Notes: generated from the sequence alone by a model not told the origin. Positions 1 to 8,236 are shown, counted from the first letter of the stretch. The stretch: DNA of 64,000 bases from Anaerococcus urinomassiliensis (GCF_900128425.1 NZ_LT635782.1:1744476-1808475); one strand, 5' to 3'. A program made the numbers and translations.

Positions 1-21
1 TTTCTCCCTGCTCTTTTGTTA

Positions 22-612
22 TTAATAGTTAAATCTAGCTACTTCAAAGTATTCTTGACCGTGAGCACATGCTGGACAAATCTTTGGAGCTTCGTATGCT
101 TCGATTAGATAACCACAGTTACCGCACATCCAAACAACTTTTTCATCTTTTTTGAATACTTTACCTTCATCAATATTGTCTTTTAATTTTTGATATCTAT
201 TTCTGTGAGCTTCTTCAGCTTTTGCAATGTGTCTATATGCTCTAGCTATTTCTGGGAAGCCTTCTTCTTCAGCAACGTCTGCAAATGATGGATACATATT
301 TTCTGCTTCGTCGTTTTCTCCATCGATAGCACCTTGTAGGTTTGTTGATGTATCATGCCAAACTACTGGCCATTTTGTGTAGTTTTCATTTAGTTCGATA
401 TCTTCAAGTTTGTATTCTTCTTTTAGGAATTTGTAGAATCTAGCTGCGTGTTCTCTTTCGTTCATAGCTGTTTCTTCAAATATACGAGAAATTTGAACAT
501 ATCCTTCTTTTTTAGCAGTTTTTGCTGCATAAGTATATCTCATGTTTGCTTGGCATTCACCAACAAAAGAAGTAATTAAGTTTTGTGCAGTTTTTGTACC
601 TTTTAATGTCAT
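22..612 (-). CDS. rbr: Rubrerythrin
   Basis: A cytoplasmic non-haem iron peroxidase that reduces H2O2 in anaerobes. The first ~140 residues are the four-helix diiron domain, with the Glu-rich GECQAN segment near residue 18 and the NEREHA segment near residue 51 typical of the first and second iron ligands. The C-terminal ~35 residues are a rubredoxin knuckle domain with CGNCG and CPAC metal-binding pairs. Length 196 is normal for the family. The ATG follows an AAGGAG site. It is monocistronic, behind its own consensus promoter and a PerR/Fur-like box, which suits an oxidative-stress gene. Function from family knowledge; very secure. Confidence 0.97.
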   Translation of the reverse strand: MTLKGTKTAQNLITSFVGECQANMRYTYAAKTAKKEGYVQISRIFEETAMNEREHAARFYKFLKEEYKLEDIELNENYTKWPVVWHDTSTNLQGAIDGENDEAENMYPSFADVAEEEGFPEIARAYRHIAKAEEAHRNRYQKLKDNIDEGKVFKKDEKVVWMCGNCGYLIEAYEAPKICPACAHGQEYFEVARFNY

Positions 613-650
613 ATGTAAACTCCTTTTTTTATTATTTTATGTATATTAAT

Positions 651-679
651 ATTATAAGAGTTATTCTAGTATTTGTCAA
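651..679 (-). promoter_or_regulatory. Sigma-70 promoter of rubrerythrin
   Basis: On the minus strand TTGACA (674-679), a 17-base spacer and TATAAT (651-656) form a perfect consensus promoter about 40 bases upstream of the rbr ATG. Confidence 0.85.
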
Positions 680-706
680 ATTATAAACTAATTTCTTTAT
701 TACGAT

Positions 707-721
707 ATATAATGATTATCA
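707..721. promoter_or_regulatory. PerR/Fur-like operator upstream of rbr
   Basis: A 7-1-7 palindrome, ATATAATGATTATCA, matches 13 of 15 bases of the PerR consensus (TTATAATNATTATAA) and is also close to the Fur consensus. It lies 28 bases upstream of the rbr -35 element, so its effect there cannot be read from position alone. Confidence 0.5.
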
Positions 722-756
722 AAATCAATTACTTTAGATTAAAAAAGCAAGATCTA

Positions 757-805
757 ATGAGCTTCACTCTTCAATCTTTGCTCAAGATTTAGGAGTGCAG
801 CTCAT
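757..805 (-). terminator. Hairpin after the YfcC gene
   Basis: A 49-base interrupted hairpin: arms ATGAGCT/AGCTCAT, then CACTC/GAGTG, then AATCTT/AAGATT around a short loop. It lies just downstream of the YfcC stop. The T-run on the minus strand is displaced and weak, so termination is likely but not certain. Confidence 0.55.
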
Positions 806-828
806 AATTATTCCACCATATTTTATAT

Positions 829-2199
829 CTACATTCCCGTCCAACCAATAGAATTTAGTACGTAAACTACAATACACGAAAGTAATATAAAGACTAATAC
901 GGGTTTTACAACCCACTTAACCCATTTACTATATGGTACTCCTGCAATTGCCAACGCACCCATAGTCCAACCTAAAGCAGGAGATATTATATTTGTAAAA
1001 CTATCCCCAAATAGAAATGCTTGAAGTGCTACTTGATTATGTATATCTAGGGCGCTGGCAATAGGGCTTACAATAGGTATTAGTGCAGCTGCTTTTGCCA
1101 TAGCTGATGGGATTATTGGATTCAATATTGTAATTATAATCGTTATACCTACTGCAGAAAGTGATCTATTCAATCCCATCAATGGTCTAGTCACATTGTA
1201 CACAATTGAATCAATAATATTACCTTGCACCATTATAGTTTGCATTGAAGTTGCAAAACCTATTATTAAACCAACAAGTGCCATTTTCGATATCCCTTTG
1301 GTCATGGAAACTGCAATTTCATTGAGTTTCATTCCTCCTACTAAACCCAAGATAAAAGTATAGACTAAGAAAAATGATAGCATAAAGTCCATAGGTCTAT
1401 CACCAACTTTTAATATATAAACTACTAATAAAAGATATTGGATGATAAGTAAAGCTAATACTACGAAACTTCTAACTGGAGCTTCTACATTTACGTTTAC
1501 TTCCTCTTCAATAATTTCTTCTGATTCAGGACTCCATCCTGTATCGTACATCAATGATTTAGTAGGATCTTTAGTAATTTTATTTACATATGATCTTGTA
1601 AATAAATATCCAACAATACCAAATATTAATAATATTACAAATCTCATTCCAAATCCGGATAACATTGGCAAATCAAATAATGCTTGAACTGGAATTACTC
1701 TTATTGTTATTCCTAATCCAAAACCAATTACAGATGGAAAAAATGATACAGATAGAGCAGCTATTGGATCTAACTTTAATTTCTTTGCAAATAATACTCC
1801 TATAGGGACAACAGCTATTAATGCATCAGTCGAGGCAAATGATGCTAAAATTAATATTAAAAAATATAATGCTGGGATTAAAACTTTTGTGGATTTATCT
1901 CTTAATTTTATCGTTGCATAGTTAAGCGTATTATCTATTGCACCAGTATCTAATACTACCTCCATATTAGCCCCCGATATCATTACCACCCAAATAGTAG
2001 CCGAAGCAGCAGCTAGCCCTCCTGCCAACATAAAGAATAAATCCTTAAAGCTTACTGGTGTTTGATGCCCTAAATAGTTGAAGTTACTTGCATCTATATT
2101 TCCGTTTCCATCAACTGCAAAATTACCTGCTGGTATTACATATGTCAATAAACTCATAAGTATTAACAGACCAAGAACGATATAAATTATGTGTGGCAT
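829..2199 (-). CDS. YfcC/DcuC-family membrane carrier (C4-dicarboxylate or amino-acid type)
   Basis: A 456-residue polytopic inner-membrane carrier of the YfcC/DcuC family (about 11-12 hydrophobic segments). The N-terminal MPHIIYIVLGLLILMSLLTY-type segment, the VIPAG motif that follows it and the hydrophilic mid-loop rich in Glu (residues ~225-240) are typical. It is the last gene of an operon with an M20 amidohydrolase and a C-S lyase, so it probably imports the peptide or conjugate those enzymes use; substrate unknown. The in-frame ATG at 2199 has no ribosome site. A good site and ATG lie at 2233 but in another frame, separated by an 8-A run (see next entry). Confidence 0.85.
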   Translation of the reverse strand: MPHIIYIVLGLLILMSLLTYVIPAGNFAVDGNGNIDASNFNYLGHQTPVSFKDLFFMLAGGLAAASATIWVVMISGANMEVVLDTGAIDNTLNYATIKLRDKSTKVLIPALYFLILILASFASTDALIAVVPIGVLFAKKLKLDPIAALSVSFFPSVIGFGLGITIRVIPVQALFDLPMLSGFGMRFVILLIFGIVGYLFTRSYVNKITKDPTKSLMYDTGWSPESEEIIEEEVNVNVEAPVRSFVVLALLIIQYLLLVVYILKVGDRPMDFMLSFFLVYTFILGLVGGMKLNEIAVSMTKGISKMALVGLIIGFATSMQTIMVQGNIIDSIVYNVTRPLMGLNRSLSAVGITIIITILNPIIPSAMAKAAALIPIVSPIASALDIHNQVALQAFLFGDSFTNIISPALGWTMGALAIAGVPYSKWVKWVVKPVLVFILLSCIVVYVLNSIGWTGM

Positions 2200-2240
2200 G
2201 TTAAATTTCGTTTTTTTTCTTCTCTACAACCATTTTTTTC
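2200..2240 (-). other. Out-of-frame start of the YfcC gene with an 8-A run
   Basis: On the minus strand an AGGAG site is followed by ATG at 2233-2231 and codons MVVEKKK, then eight consecutive A residues (complement of the T-run near 2211-2218). As read, the frame runs to a TAA 10 codons later. With seven A residues it would continue as TKFN into the MPHIIY start of the carrier, giving the usual basic N-terminus of this family. This is either a homopolymer indel (mutation or sequencing error) or a slippage site. Confidence 0.75.
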
Positions 2241-2250
2241 TCCTAAGTTC

Positions 2251-3444
2251 TTATTTTGTTAAATAGTCTATTGTAAACTTAACCATAGTTGTGACACCGA
2301 CTCCAAGAGATGCCTCATCTAAGTCAAAATACTCATTATGATGCTCAGCACCTGACCCCAATTCCTCATTTCTTGTACCGATAAAAGCAAATAAGATATC
2401 AGCAATTGATCTGTATTTCGCAAAAGACTCTGAAGCAAACCATGTAACATCGGAAACTAAATTTTCGGGCATTACTTCATTAATAGATGATTTTGCGATT
2501 TCAGATAGTCTATCATCGTTTATTAAAGGATAAGTAACTAAAGAAATCGTATTCTCAATAAATTCACATTCGTGCGCTTGAGCTGTTAATTTACCAACTT
2601 TTTTAACTTGATCAACTGCTTTTTTACCTTCTTCTGTGTCAAAATATCTCAACGTACCAGTGATCCTTACTTCATCAGGTATAACATTAGCGATTGTACC
2701 GCCATTAATAGTTCCTAAACCTAAAGTTACTGTTTTAGTCACATCTATTCTATTTGCCCATGCCGAAGTTAGTCCATTTAAAATATTAGAAGCTGCAAAA
2801 ATTGGATTTATAGATAAATCTGGTCTTGATCCATGACCGCCCTTACCTCTTATAGTAAAATCTACTAATGCAGCGCCCGCCATAACCGGTCCACTATCTA
2901 CTGATACTTTTTTTGAATCTAAAAACGACGCAAGATGATTTCCATAAATAGCATCTATTTTTTCCAATTTTAAGGCCTCAATCATGCTATCAATTCCGGA
3001 ACCAGTCTCTTCCCCCTCTTCAAAAATAAAAATAATTCTCCCTGTTAGCTCATCTTTTAGATCAGATAATATTTTCGCTGCACCTAATGATATTGCCATG
3101 TGTCCATCGTGACCGCAAGCATGAAATACTCCTTCAGATTTAGATCGACATACTCTATCGATAGCTAAGTTTCTTTCATTTTCTAATACTGGCAATGCAT
3201 CTATATCTGTTCTAAGAGCGATTGTTTTTCCTTTTCTTCCTGTATCAAGTACCGCGTAGAATCCTGTACCTTTTACTTCTACAATATCAAGGCCTAATTT
3301 TTGAACTTCATTCTTTAAAAATTTACTAGTCTCAAATTCTTTCCCTGATAATTCTGGGTTTTCATGCAAATACCTTCTAGTTTCTATTAAGTAATTTTCT
3401 ATATCATTAACTTTAGTTAGCAATTCTTTAGTTTTTATAGCCAT
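2251..3444 (-). CDS. M20-family amidohydrolase (N-acyl-amino-acid/aminobenzoyl-peptide hydrolase type)
   Basis: A 397-residue cytoplasmic zinc peptidase/amidohydrolase of the M20D (AbgB/HipO-like) group. Metal-site motifs are visible: HACGHDGHMA (residues ~107-116), the Glu pair in IFEEGEE (~145-151), and a late HHNEYF near residue 372. The central dimerisation domain follows GKGGHGSRPD. It sits 17 bases before the YfcC start signal and 32 bases after the C-S lyase gene, so the three genes form one transcript. Such enzymes cleave acyl or peptide amides. Together with a C-S lyase, a role in breaking down S-conjugates or acylated amino acids is plausible inference. Confidence 0.9.
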   Translation of the reverse strand: MAIKTKELLTKVNDIENYLIETRRYLHENPELSGKEFETSKFLKNEVQKLGLDIVEVKGTGFYAVLDTGRKGKTIALRTDIDALPVLENERNLAIDRVCRSKSEGVFHACGHDGHMAISLGAAKILSDLKDELTGRIIFIFEEGEETGSGIDSMIEALKLEKIDAIYGNHLASFLDSKKVSVDSGPVMAGAALVDFTIRGKGGHGSRPDLSINPIFAASNILNGLTSAWANRIDVTKTVTLGLGTINGGTIANVIPDEVRITGTLRYFDTEEGKKAVDQVKKVGKLTAQAHECEFIENTISLVTYPLINDDRLSEIAKSSINEVMPENLVSDVTWFASESFAKYRSIADILFAFIGTRNEELGSGAEHHNEYFDLDEASLGVGVTTMVKFTIDYLTK

Positions 3445-3476
3445 AACATTTAATCCCCTTAATTATATAATATTTA

Positions 3477-4706
3477 TTATAAAGCTTTTAAGAATGGCTC
3501 ATCGTGTTTATTTTTAATTGCATCCACCATTCTTTCTAGACCTTCTTTTAAATAGTCTCTAGGGCAAGCAAGGTTAATTCTAACCATCCTATTAGCGTTG
3601 TCTACAAATGCTTTGTCCGCTTCTATGAGAACCCCTGATTTTTCTGCAAAGAATAATTCTACATCTTCGTTTTCTTCAAAATAATTTGTAAAATCAACCC
3701 ATGCTAGATATGTGGTTTGAGCTGGTGTCATAATTATTTTAGGTAGCTCTTTTCTTAGATATCTATATAAATACGAAAAATTACCATCTAAGTAATCATT
3801 ACATTCTTTTAACCAATCTCCACCCTTTGTATAAGCAGCTATTGTTCCCTCGTGGCTTAATGGATTTACGAGACCATCACTATCAAATAGCCATTGTTTC
3901 TTTACTTTTTCATCTCTTATAATAATTGATGACTCAGATAGACCGGCGATATTGAATGATTTACTTGCTGCCATACATGTTATTAATTTATTGTAGTCTG
4001 GCATTATTTTTCCTAATGGAATATGTTTTGGAGCATCAGCCCTTCTCAAATCACAATGTATTTCATCTGATATGACCCACATGTCGTGTTTTTCGATTAA
4101 TTCTGCTATTTTTTCTAGCTCTTCTTTGCTCCACGCTCTACCTGTTGGATTATGAGGATTACAAAGAATAAACAATGGAACATCTGCTTGAGCCATCTTT
4201 TTATCCATATCTTCAAAATCAATATAGTAGTTACCATCCTCATCTTTGATTAGATCACTAGTAACATATTCTCTACCGTTTTTGAAGCAAGCGTTTGCAA
4301 ATTGACCATAAGCTGGTGTGTTGAATAGCACTTTCTCATCTTCTTTTACAATATATCTAATAAGACGGATTATAGCAGGTACTACCCCATTAGATATAAC
4401 CAGTTCTTCTCTTTTAAACTCGAAATCATATCTTTCCTTACACCATGCACTCAAGGCATCATATAATCTAGTGTCAGTATTTCCTGTGTATCCTAATATT
4501 TGCCTATCCAGCCTATCTCTGATTGCATCTAGTATTTCAGGTGCTACTCCAAACTCCATATCTGCGACCCATAGATGAATAAATTCTTCATCTGCAAAAG
4601 GTAGTACCATTGAATCATCAGCGTGGAATATATAGCCTTTGTATCCTTCTAATTTCATGGCATTTGTACCAGATCTATCAATTTTTTCGTCAAAATTGTA
4701 TTTCAT
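3477..4706 (-). CDS. patB: PLP-dependent C-S lyase, MalY/PatB family
   Basis: A 409-residue fold-type I aminotransferase-like enzyme of the MalY/PatB group (cystathionine beta-lyase/cysteine-S-conjugate beta-lyase). Evidence includes the N-terminal LWVADMEFGVAPEI segment, CNPHNPTGRAW, the ISDEIHCDL motif whose Asp contacts the PLP nitrogen, and the PLP lysine in AASKSFNIAGL. The C-terminal RMVRINLACPR carries the carboxylate-binding Arg. It is the first gene of the operon, under a TTGATA-N17-TATAAT promoter with a 25-bp palindrome at the start point. The product would release pyruvate, ammonia and a thiol. The symbol is by family resemblance. Confidence 0.88.
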   Translation of the reverse strand: MKYNFDEKIDRSGTNAMKLEGYKGYIFHADDSMVLPFADEEFIHLWVADMEFGVAPEILDAIRDRLDRQILGYTGNTDTRLYDALSAWCKERYDFEFKREELVISNGVVPAIIRLIRYIVKEDEKVLFNTPAYGQFANACFKNGREYVTSDLIKDEDGNYYIDFEDMDKKMAQADVPLFILCNPHNPTGRAWSKEELEKIAELIEKHDMWVISDEIHCDLRRADAPKHIPLGKIMPDYNKLITCMAASKSFNIAGLSESSIIIRDEKVKKQWLFDSDGLVNPLSHEGTIAAYTKGGDWLKECNDYLDGNFSYLYRYLRKELPKIIMTPAQTTYLAWVDFTNYFEENEDVELFFAEKSGVLIEADKAFVDNANRMVRINLACPRDYLKEGLERMVDAIKNKHDEPFLKAL

Positions 4707-4735
4707 AAAACCTCCTAATGAATGTGTTATACCTT

Positions 4736-4760
4736 AAATAGTTAAGGTCCTTAACTATTT
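4736..4760. promoter_or_regulatory. Palindromic operator, probably bound by the adjacent MarR protein
   Basis: A perfect 25-bp palindrome: arms AAATAGTTAAGG and CCTTAACTATTT around one central T. It begins 8 bases downstream of the -10 element, so it covers the start of transcription of the C-S lyase operon. A second, 18-of-25 matching copy lies upstream of the marR gene (5418-5442). A shared palindrome beside a MarR gene and its neighbouring operon is the usual layout of an autoregulated repressor. Confidence 0.8.
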
Positions 4761-4767
4761 TGCCTAC

Positions 4768-4796
4768 ATTATATTACATTTTTAAAAATTTATCAA
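4768..4796 (-). promoter_or_regulatory. Promoter of the C-S lyase/amidohydrolase/YfcC operon
   Basis: TTGATA (4791-4796), 17-base spacer, TATAAT (4768-4773) on the minus strand, immediately followed by the palindromic operator. Confidence 0.8.
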
Positions 4797-4804
4797 TTCT
4801 TTTT

Positions 4805-4846
4805 TCAAAAAAAATACTAACTGAGTATAATTTCTCAATTAGTATT
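4805..4846 (-). terminator. Terminator of the MarR gene
   Basis: Arms AATACTAACTGAG (4813-4825) and CTCAATTAGTATT (4834-4846) form a 13-bp stem with one G-U pair in the minus-strand RNA, followed by a run of T residues on that strand. The stem includes the last codons and stop of marR. Confidence 0.8.
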
Positions 4847-5368
4847 GTTTCTTAGTATATCAGTGTAGGCTTTGCATACTTTATCGAAGGCTACCAAGTC
4901 TTCTAGCGTAAATTCATTCAAAAGTTTTTTTCTTGTTTTTAAAATATCTATATTATCATATTTCTTATGTCTAAAAGCTAGTTCGTTTCCAAAGTCACTT
5001 GCGTATAGGTTGAAAATTTTTCCATTTTCTTTAGAATTTTCTCTATAAACTAAATCTTGTTTCATTAGTTTTCTAACTGTTTGCGATATAGCCGATGTTG
5101 ATCTGTGCCATCTTTTCGCAAGTTCTGTTACAGTTATGCCTGGATTGTCAGAAATTTGGGTTAGTATGTGTACTTCTATCATAGTTAGGTCTGGACCTAT
5201 ACCATAGTTTCTTCTAGTATTATAATAATTTGAAAAGGCTAATACAAAATCATACATTGGGTCAAGGAGTTTGCTAAGCTCTTCGTATTTTCTATCTGTT
5301 TCTACTTTGCCTTCTTCAATGTCAAACCAACTATCTATAACTTCTTTTTCATATATATCTTTTTTCAT
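4835..5368 (-). CDS. MarR-family transcriptional regulator
   Basis: A 177-residue winged-helix repressor. The helix-turn-helix core is ITVTELAKRWHRSTSAISQT followed by a MKQDLVYRENS wing (residues ~95-130), with helical dimerisation segments before and after. The N-terminal ~40 residues are a longer acidic extension than in typical ~145-residue MarR proteins. It is transcribed in the same direction as the C-S lyase operon but has its own terminator. Two copies of one palindrome, upstream of itself and of that operon, suggest it represses both. The ligand is unknown; a thiol or conjugate substrate of the operon would fit. ATG follows a GAGGT site. Confidence 0.9.
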   Translation of the reverse strand: MKKDIYEKEVIDSWFDIEEGKVETDRKYEELSKLLDPMYDFVLAFSNYYNTRRNYGIGPDLTMIEVHILTQISDNPGITVTELAKRWHRSTSAISQTVRKLMKQDLVYRENSKENGKIFNLYASDFGNELAFRHKKYDNIDILKTRKKLLNEFTLEDLVAFDKVCKAYTDILRNNTN

Positions 5369-5417
5369 TTTTTACCTCAATATTTATAATACACCAAAAT
5401 ATCATTTAATAAAAGGT

Positions 5418-5442
5418 TAATAATTAAGGCTTTTAACTATAA
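5418..5442. promoter_or_regulatory. Second copy of the MarR operator, upstream of marR
   Basis: Matches the perfect palindrome at 4736-4760 at 18 of 25 positions, keeping the ATTAAGG and TTAACTAT blocks. It lies about 50-75 bases upstream of the marR ATG. Probable autoregulation site. Confidence 0.65.
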
Positions 5443-5450
5443 AGCTATAT

Positions 5451-5490
5451 AAAAAACCTAGCTAAGAATCACTAAATCTTAGCTAGGTTT
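5451..5490 (-). terminator. Terminator of the YajC-PTS operon
   Basis: A perfect 14-bp stem, AAACCTAGCTAAGA (5454-5467) with TCTTAGCTAGGTTT (5477-5490), 9-base loop, followed by T residues on the minus strand. It lies 12 bases after the EIIA stop. Confidence 0.92.
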
Positions 5491-5502
5491 AAATTTTAAT
5501 TC

Positions 5503-5922
5503 CTAAATCCCATCCAAGTCATCATCTTCTTGGCTTACTTCCAAGTCGAATTTTGTGATTGATTCTTTTGATGTTTCTAGGACTTCTTCTATGAATTCAT
5601 CTAGGTTTTCCGTTTCTGAGCTTAGGGCTTGGTAGAGCATGGCAAAGTTTACTCCTGCCAAAAATCCTACATTGCCCTTATCTGATAGGCTCATTACAGA
5701 TCTATTAAATGGTGTTCCACCTGCTAGGTCTGTAAGTACAACTACTTGGTCGTAGTCTAGACTATCATAGGCTTCTACTAATCTTTTGTCTAAGTCTTCT
5801 AAATTGTCTCCTTCATGAAATTCTACAATTTTTATATTTTCAAATTCTCCGGCTATCATTTTTATTGTCGAATATAAGCCAGATGCAAAATTTCCGTGAG
5901 TCGTTAATATAATACCTTTCAT
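5503..5922 (-). CDS. PTS system mannose/sorbose-family EIIA component
   Basis: A 139-residue cytoplasmic phosphocarrier. MKGIILTTHGNFASGL carries the phosphorylated His (His9) and the domain ends in an acidic tail; GGTPFNRS is the typical second motif. An upstream in-frame ATG at 5994 would add 24 residues inside the preceding gene. The ATG at 5922 is preferred because it overlaps the EIID stop (TAATG) and aligns with the family start. It accepts phosphate from HPr and passes it to the EIIB encoded three genes upstream in the operon. Confidence 0.92.
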   Translation of the reverse strand: MKGIILTTHGNFASGLYSTIKMIAGEFENIKIVEFHEGDNLEDLDKRLVEAYDSLDYDQVVVLTDLAGGTPFNRSVMSLSDKGNVGFLAGVNFAMLYQALSSETENLDEFIEEVLETSKESITKFDLEVSQEDDDLDGI

Positions 5923-6929
5923 TAGAATATACCTATATATGAACCAACAATTCCTAGTAATAGTAGGAAACCAATACACATAATTGGGGTCCATCCTTTC
6001 TTTGATAGTAGGAAGTATAAGAGTAGTGTAAGGGCAAGCGGTACTAGGCTTGGAATTATACCATCTAGTACTTCTTGAATATTAACTGTTACTGGAACTT
6101 CTTCGTAAGTGTTAAATTTAACTTGGCTTGTTCCATTCCCTAGGTCTCTAATCTCTGCACCTTCTTGTAGGTCAGTAGTTAGTGCACCATTGTCATCTTT
6201 TACATACAAGTATTCTTCATATGTTTTGATTGAGTCATTTGGAAGAACAGTTTGTACTTCTCTTGCTTCGTTTGTACTACCATTCGGTATTTCAAGGGCA
6301 AGTTTTGTTCCACCATACACTGAAATTAATGCGCCTACTACCATTACACCAAGGATTGATGCAGCTCTTGTAAATTCTTTGGCATTGGCTGTAAAGACAT
6401 CAATGGCTTCAGATCCCATTTTGTATGACCAGTTCATTAACCAGTAACGGATAATAAATTGGAATACATTAAATATTACTAAAAATAGGATAGGTCCAGC
6501 GATTGATCCTTGTAGGGCAAGGTTTGATGCTATACCAGCTGAAATTGGTACTAGTGTAAACCAAAATAGGGCATCACCAATACCACCAAGTGGTCCCATA
6601 GCAGCAACTCTTACGGCTCTGATTGTTGGAATCTCTACCTTGTTTTGTTCAAGAGATAGGATAATTCCCATTACAAATGTTACCAAGAATGGGTGGGTAT
6701 TGAAAAATTCTAGGTTGTGGGTCATAGACCTTGATAGGTCTTCATCATTTGTGTGGATTTTTTCTAGTCCAGGCAGGATTGAGTATAACCATCCTGCAGC
6801 TTGCATTCTTTCGTAGTTGAAGGATGCTTGTAGGAATAGTGATCTCCACACCATTTTGTTTAGTGTTTTCTTATCAAGAGTAGGAGCTGGATTTCTATCT
6901 TGATATTCATAAATTTGATTAGATTCCAT
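5922..6929 (-). CDS. PTS system mannose/sorbose-family EIID component, with extra loop
   Basis: A membrane component of the EIIC-EIID translocation unit. The N-terminal cytoplasmic region has the family signature (LFLQASFNYERMQAAGWLYS; GPLGGIGDALFW). About 335 residues is longer than usual (~270-300) because a hydrophilic insertion of roughly 50-70 residues (about 215-285, containing YVKDDNGALTTDLQEG) precedes the C-terminal hydrophobic segments. Three candidate ATGs exist. The one at 6929 (MESNQIYEY) has a GGAG site 9 bases upstream, and the gene overlaps the EIIC end. A translocation partner for the linked EIIC; the loop may be extracytoplasmic. Confidence 0.9.
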   Translation of the reverse strand: MESNQIYEYQDRNPAPTLDKKTLNKMVWRSLFLQASFNYERMQAAGWLYSILPGLEKIHTNDEDLSRSMTHNLEFFNTHPFLVTFVMGIILSLEQNKVEIPTIRAVRVAAMGPLGGIGDALFWFTLVPISAGIASNLALQGSIAGPILFLVIFNVFQFIIRYWLMNWSYKMGSEAIDVFTANAKEFTRAASILGVMVVGALISVYGGTKLALEIPNGSTNEAREVQTVLPNDSIKTYEEYLYVKDDNGALTTDLQEGAEIRDLGNGTSQVKFNTYEEVPVTVNIQEVLDGIIPSLVPLALTLLLYFLLSKKGWTPIMCIGFLLLLGIVGSYIGIF

Positions 6930-7725
6930 CTTCATAGTCTCCTTCACTTACGCTTGTTGCTTGAACTTGTTTAAGTTTTGTGTGGATTTGGTAATCCCAA
7001 AATGCAATTGCAAAACCAATTAATGAAATTAATAGTAGTGCTGCACCGCTTAAATCAGGATTAGCCATGATAATTACTGCAAAGGCAAAACCTGCAAGGA
7101 AGAATCCCCATAGGTCACGGCTAAGCATTAGTCTTAATAGAACAGCAAAACCTACGTATTTCATCATTCCACCTGCTACACCTAGTCCATGCATAAGGGT
7201 ATCAGGGATTTCTTTTACAAGTCTAGTTCCAAAAGCAGAACCAGCTAGGAAAAATAGAACAACTATTATACCAAAAATTGTTCCAAGAGCAGCCATAGCC
7301 CCGTAGTTGATTTTTTCAATACCGCGTGGGTTTGCATCAGCAGCATATTGGTCCGCCTTTGTCATGATTGGCGCCATAGCTGTAAAAAGTAAGGTCACCC
7401 CATATTGGCCAAGAAGTGCAAACGGAATAGCCGCAGCTACAGCTGCATTTGGTTCAAGACCTGATGTTACCGCAAAGATTACTGACATAATACCACCGAT
7501 AACAGCATTTGGTGGTTGTGCCCCACCTACTGGCATGTTACCAATAGTCATAAGTTGGTAAGTTGCGCCTACAATAAGACCAGTGTGTAAGTCCCCAAGA
7601 ATAGCCCCAATAACTGGACCCATAACAATAGGTTGGTATAGGGATTCTAGGAATGAGAATTGGTCTATAGCCGCAAAAAATGTTACCACAAATATCAATA
7701 GTATTTGTAAAGCATTAAATTGCAT
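6919..7725 (-). CDS. PTS system mannose/sorbose-family EIIC component
   Basis: A 268-residue integral membrane sugar channel subunit of the mannose (EII-Man) superfamily. The AAIDQFSFLESLYQPIVMGP start, GDLHTGLIVGATYQL and GGAQPPNAVIGG segments are family signatures. It is flanked by EIIB (16 bases upstream) and EIID (overlap), completing a B-C-D-A set. The sugar cannot be read from this protein alone; the YajC and sulfatase neighbours suggest a glycosaminoglycan-derived disaccharide or an amino sugar. Confidence 0.93.
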   Translation of the reverse strand: MQFNALQILLIFVVTFFAAIDQFSFLESLYQPIVMGPVIGAILGDLHTGLIVGATYQLMTIGNMPVGGAQPPNAVIGGIMSVIFAVTSGLEPNAAVAAAIPFALLGQYGVTLLFTAMAPIMTKADQYAADANPRGIEKINYGAMAALGTIFGIIVVLFFLAGSAFGTRLVKEIPDTLMHGLGVAGGMMKYVGFAVLLRLMLSRDLWGFFLAGFAFAVIIMANPDLSGAALLLISLIGFAIAFWDYQIHTKLKQVQATSVSEGDYEDGI

Positions 7726-7741
7726 ATAAATCTCCTAAAAA

Positions 7742-8218
7742 TTATGAAAATAATTTATCAATATTATCTTTTGATTCAGTAGGAACTTTTCTAATCTCAA
7801 TATCAACGCCCTTATCACGAAGAGCTTTGAAAGCTTCTACATCTTTATCATCAACAGCAACTGTTCCAGCCACTTGGCGTTTACCCTCAGCCATGTGCAT
7901 ATTTCCAACATTTAACTTATCTATTGGTACTCCACCTTCTACAAGTTTTAAAACATCCTCTGGTGTTTCGCAGATGATAAATATATGTTGCCTATCAGCA
8001 GCCTTGTGGATAGTATCAATTGTCTTTTGAATAGTCCAATATCTGGTTGCAACACCTGTTGGAGCTGCCATATCCATAAGACCTTGCCTCATTTTGTTAG
8101 AAGCCACTTCATCATTAGCCACCAAAATTAGATTTGCACCAATAGCCTTGGTCCATTGAGTTGCAACTTGACCATGCAATAGACGGTTATCAATTCTGGT
8201 TAATACAATATTTGGCAT
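7742..8218 (-). CDS. PTS system mannose/sorbose-family EIIB component
   Basis: A 158-residue cytoplasmic phosphotransfer protein. The phosphorylated His is in DNRLLHGQVATQW (His15), followed by the VANDEVASN and NVGNMHMAEGKR family motifs. It takes phosphate from EIIA and gives it to the incoming sugar at EIIC/EIID. It lies between the YajC-like gene (18 bases) and EIIC. A second, orphan EIIB of the same family is at 43738-44211. Confidence 0.93.
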   Translation of the reverse strand: MPNIVLTRIDNRLLHGQVATQWTKAIGANLILVANDEVASNKMRQGLMDMAAPTGVATRYWTIQKTIDTIHKAADRQHIFIICETPEDVLKLVEGGVPIDKLNVGNMHMAEGKRQVAGTVAVDDKDVEAFKALRDKGVDIEIRKVPTESKDNIDKLFS

Positions 8219-8236
8219 AAATTCCTCCTTATAAAA

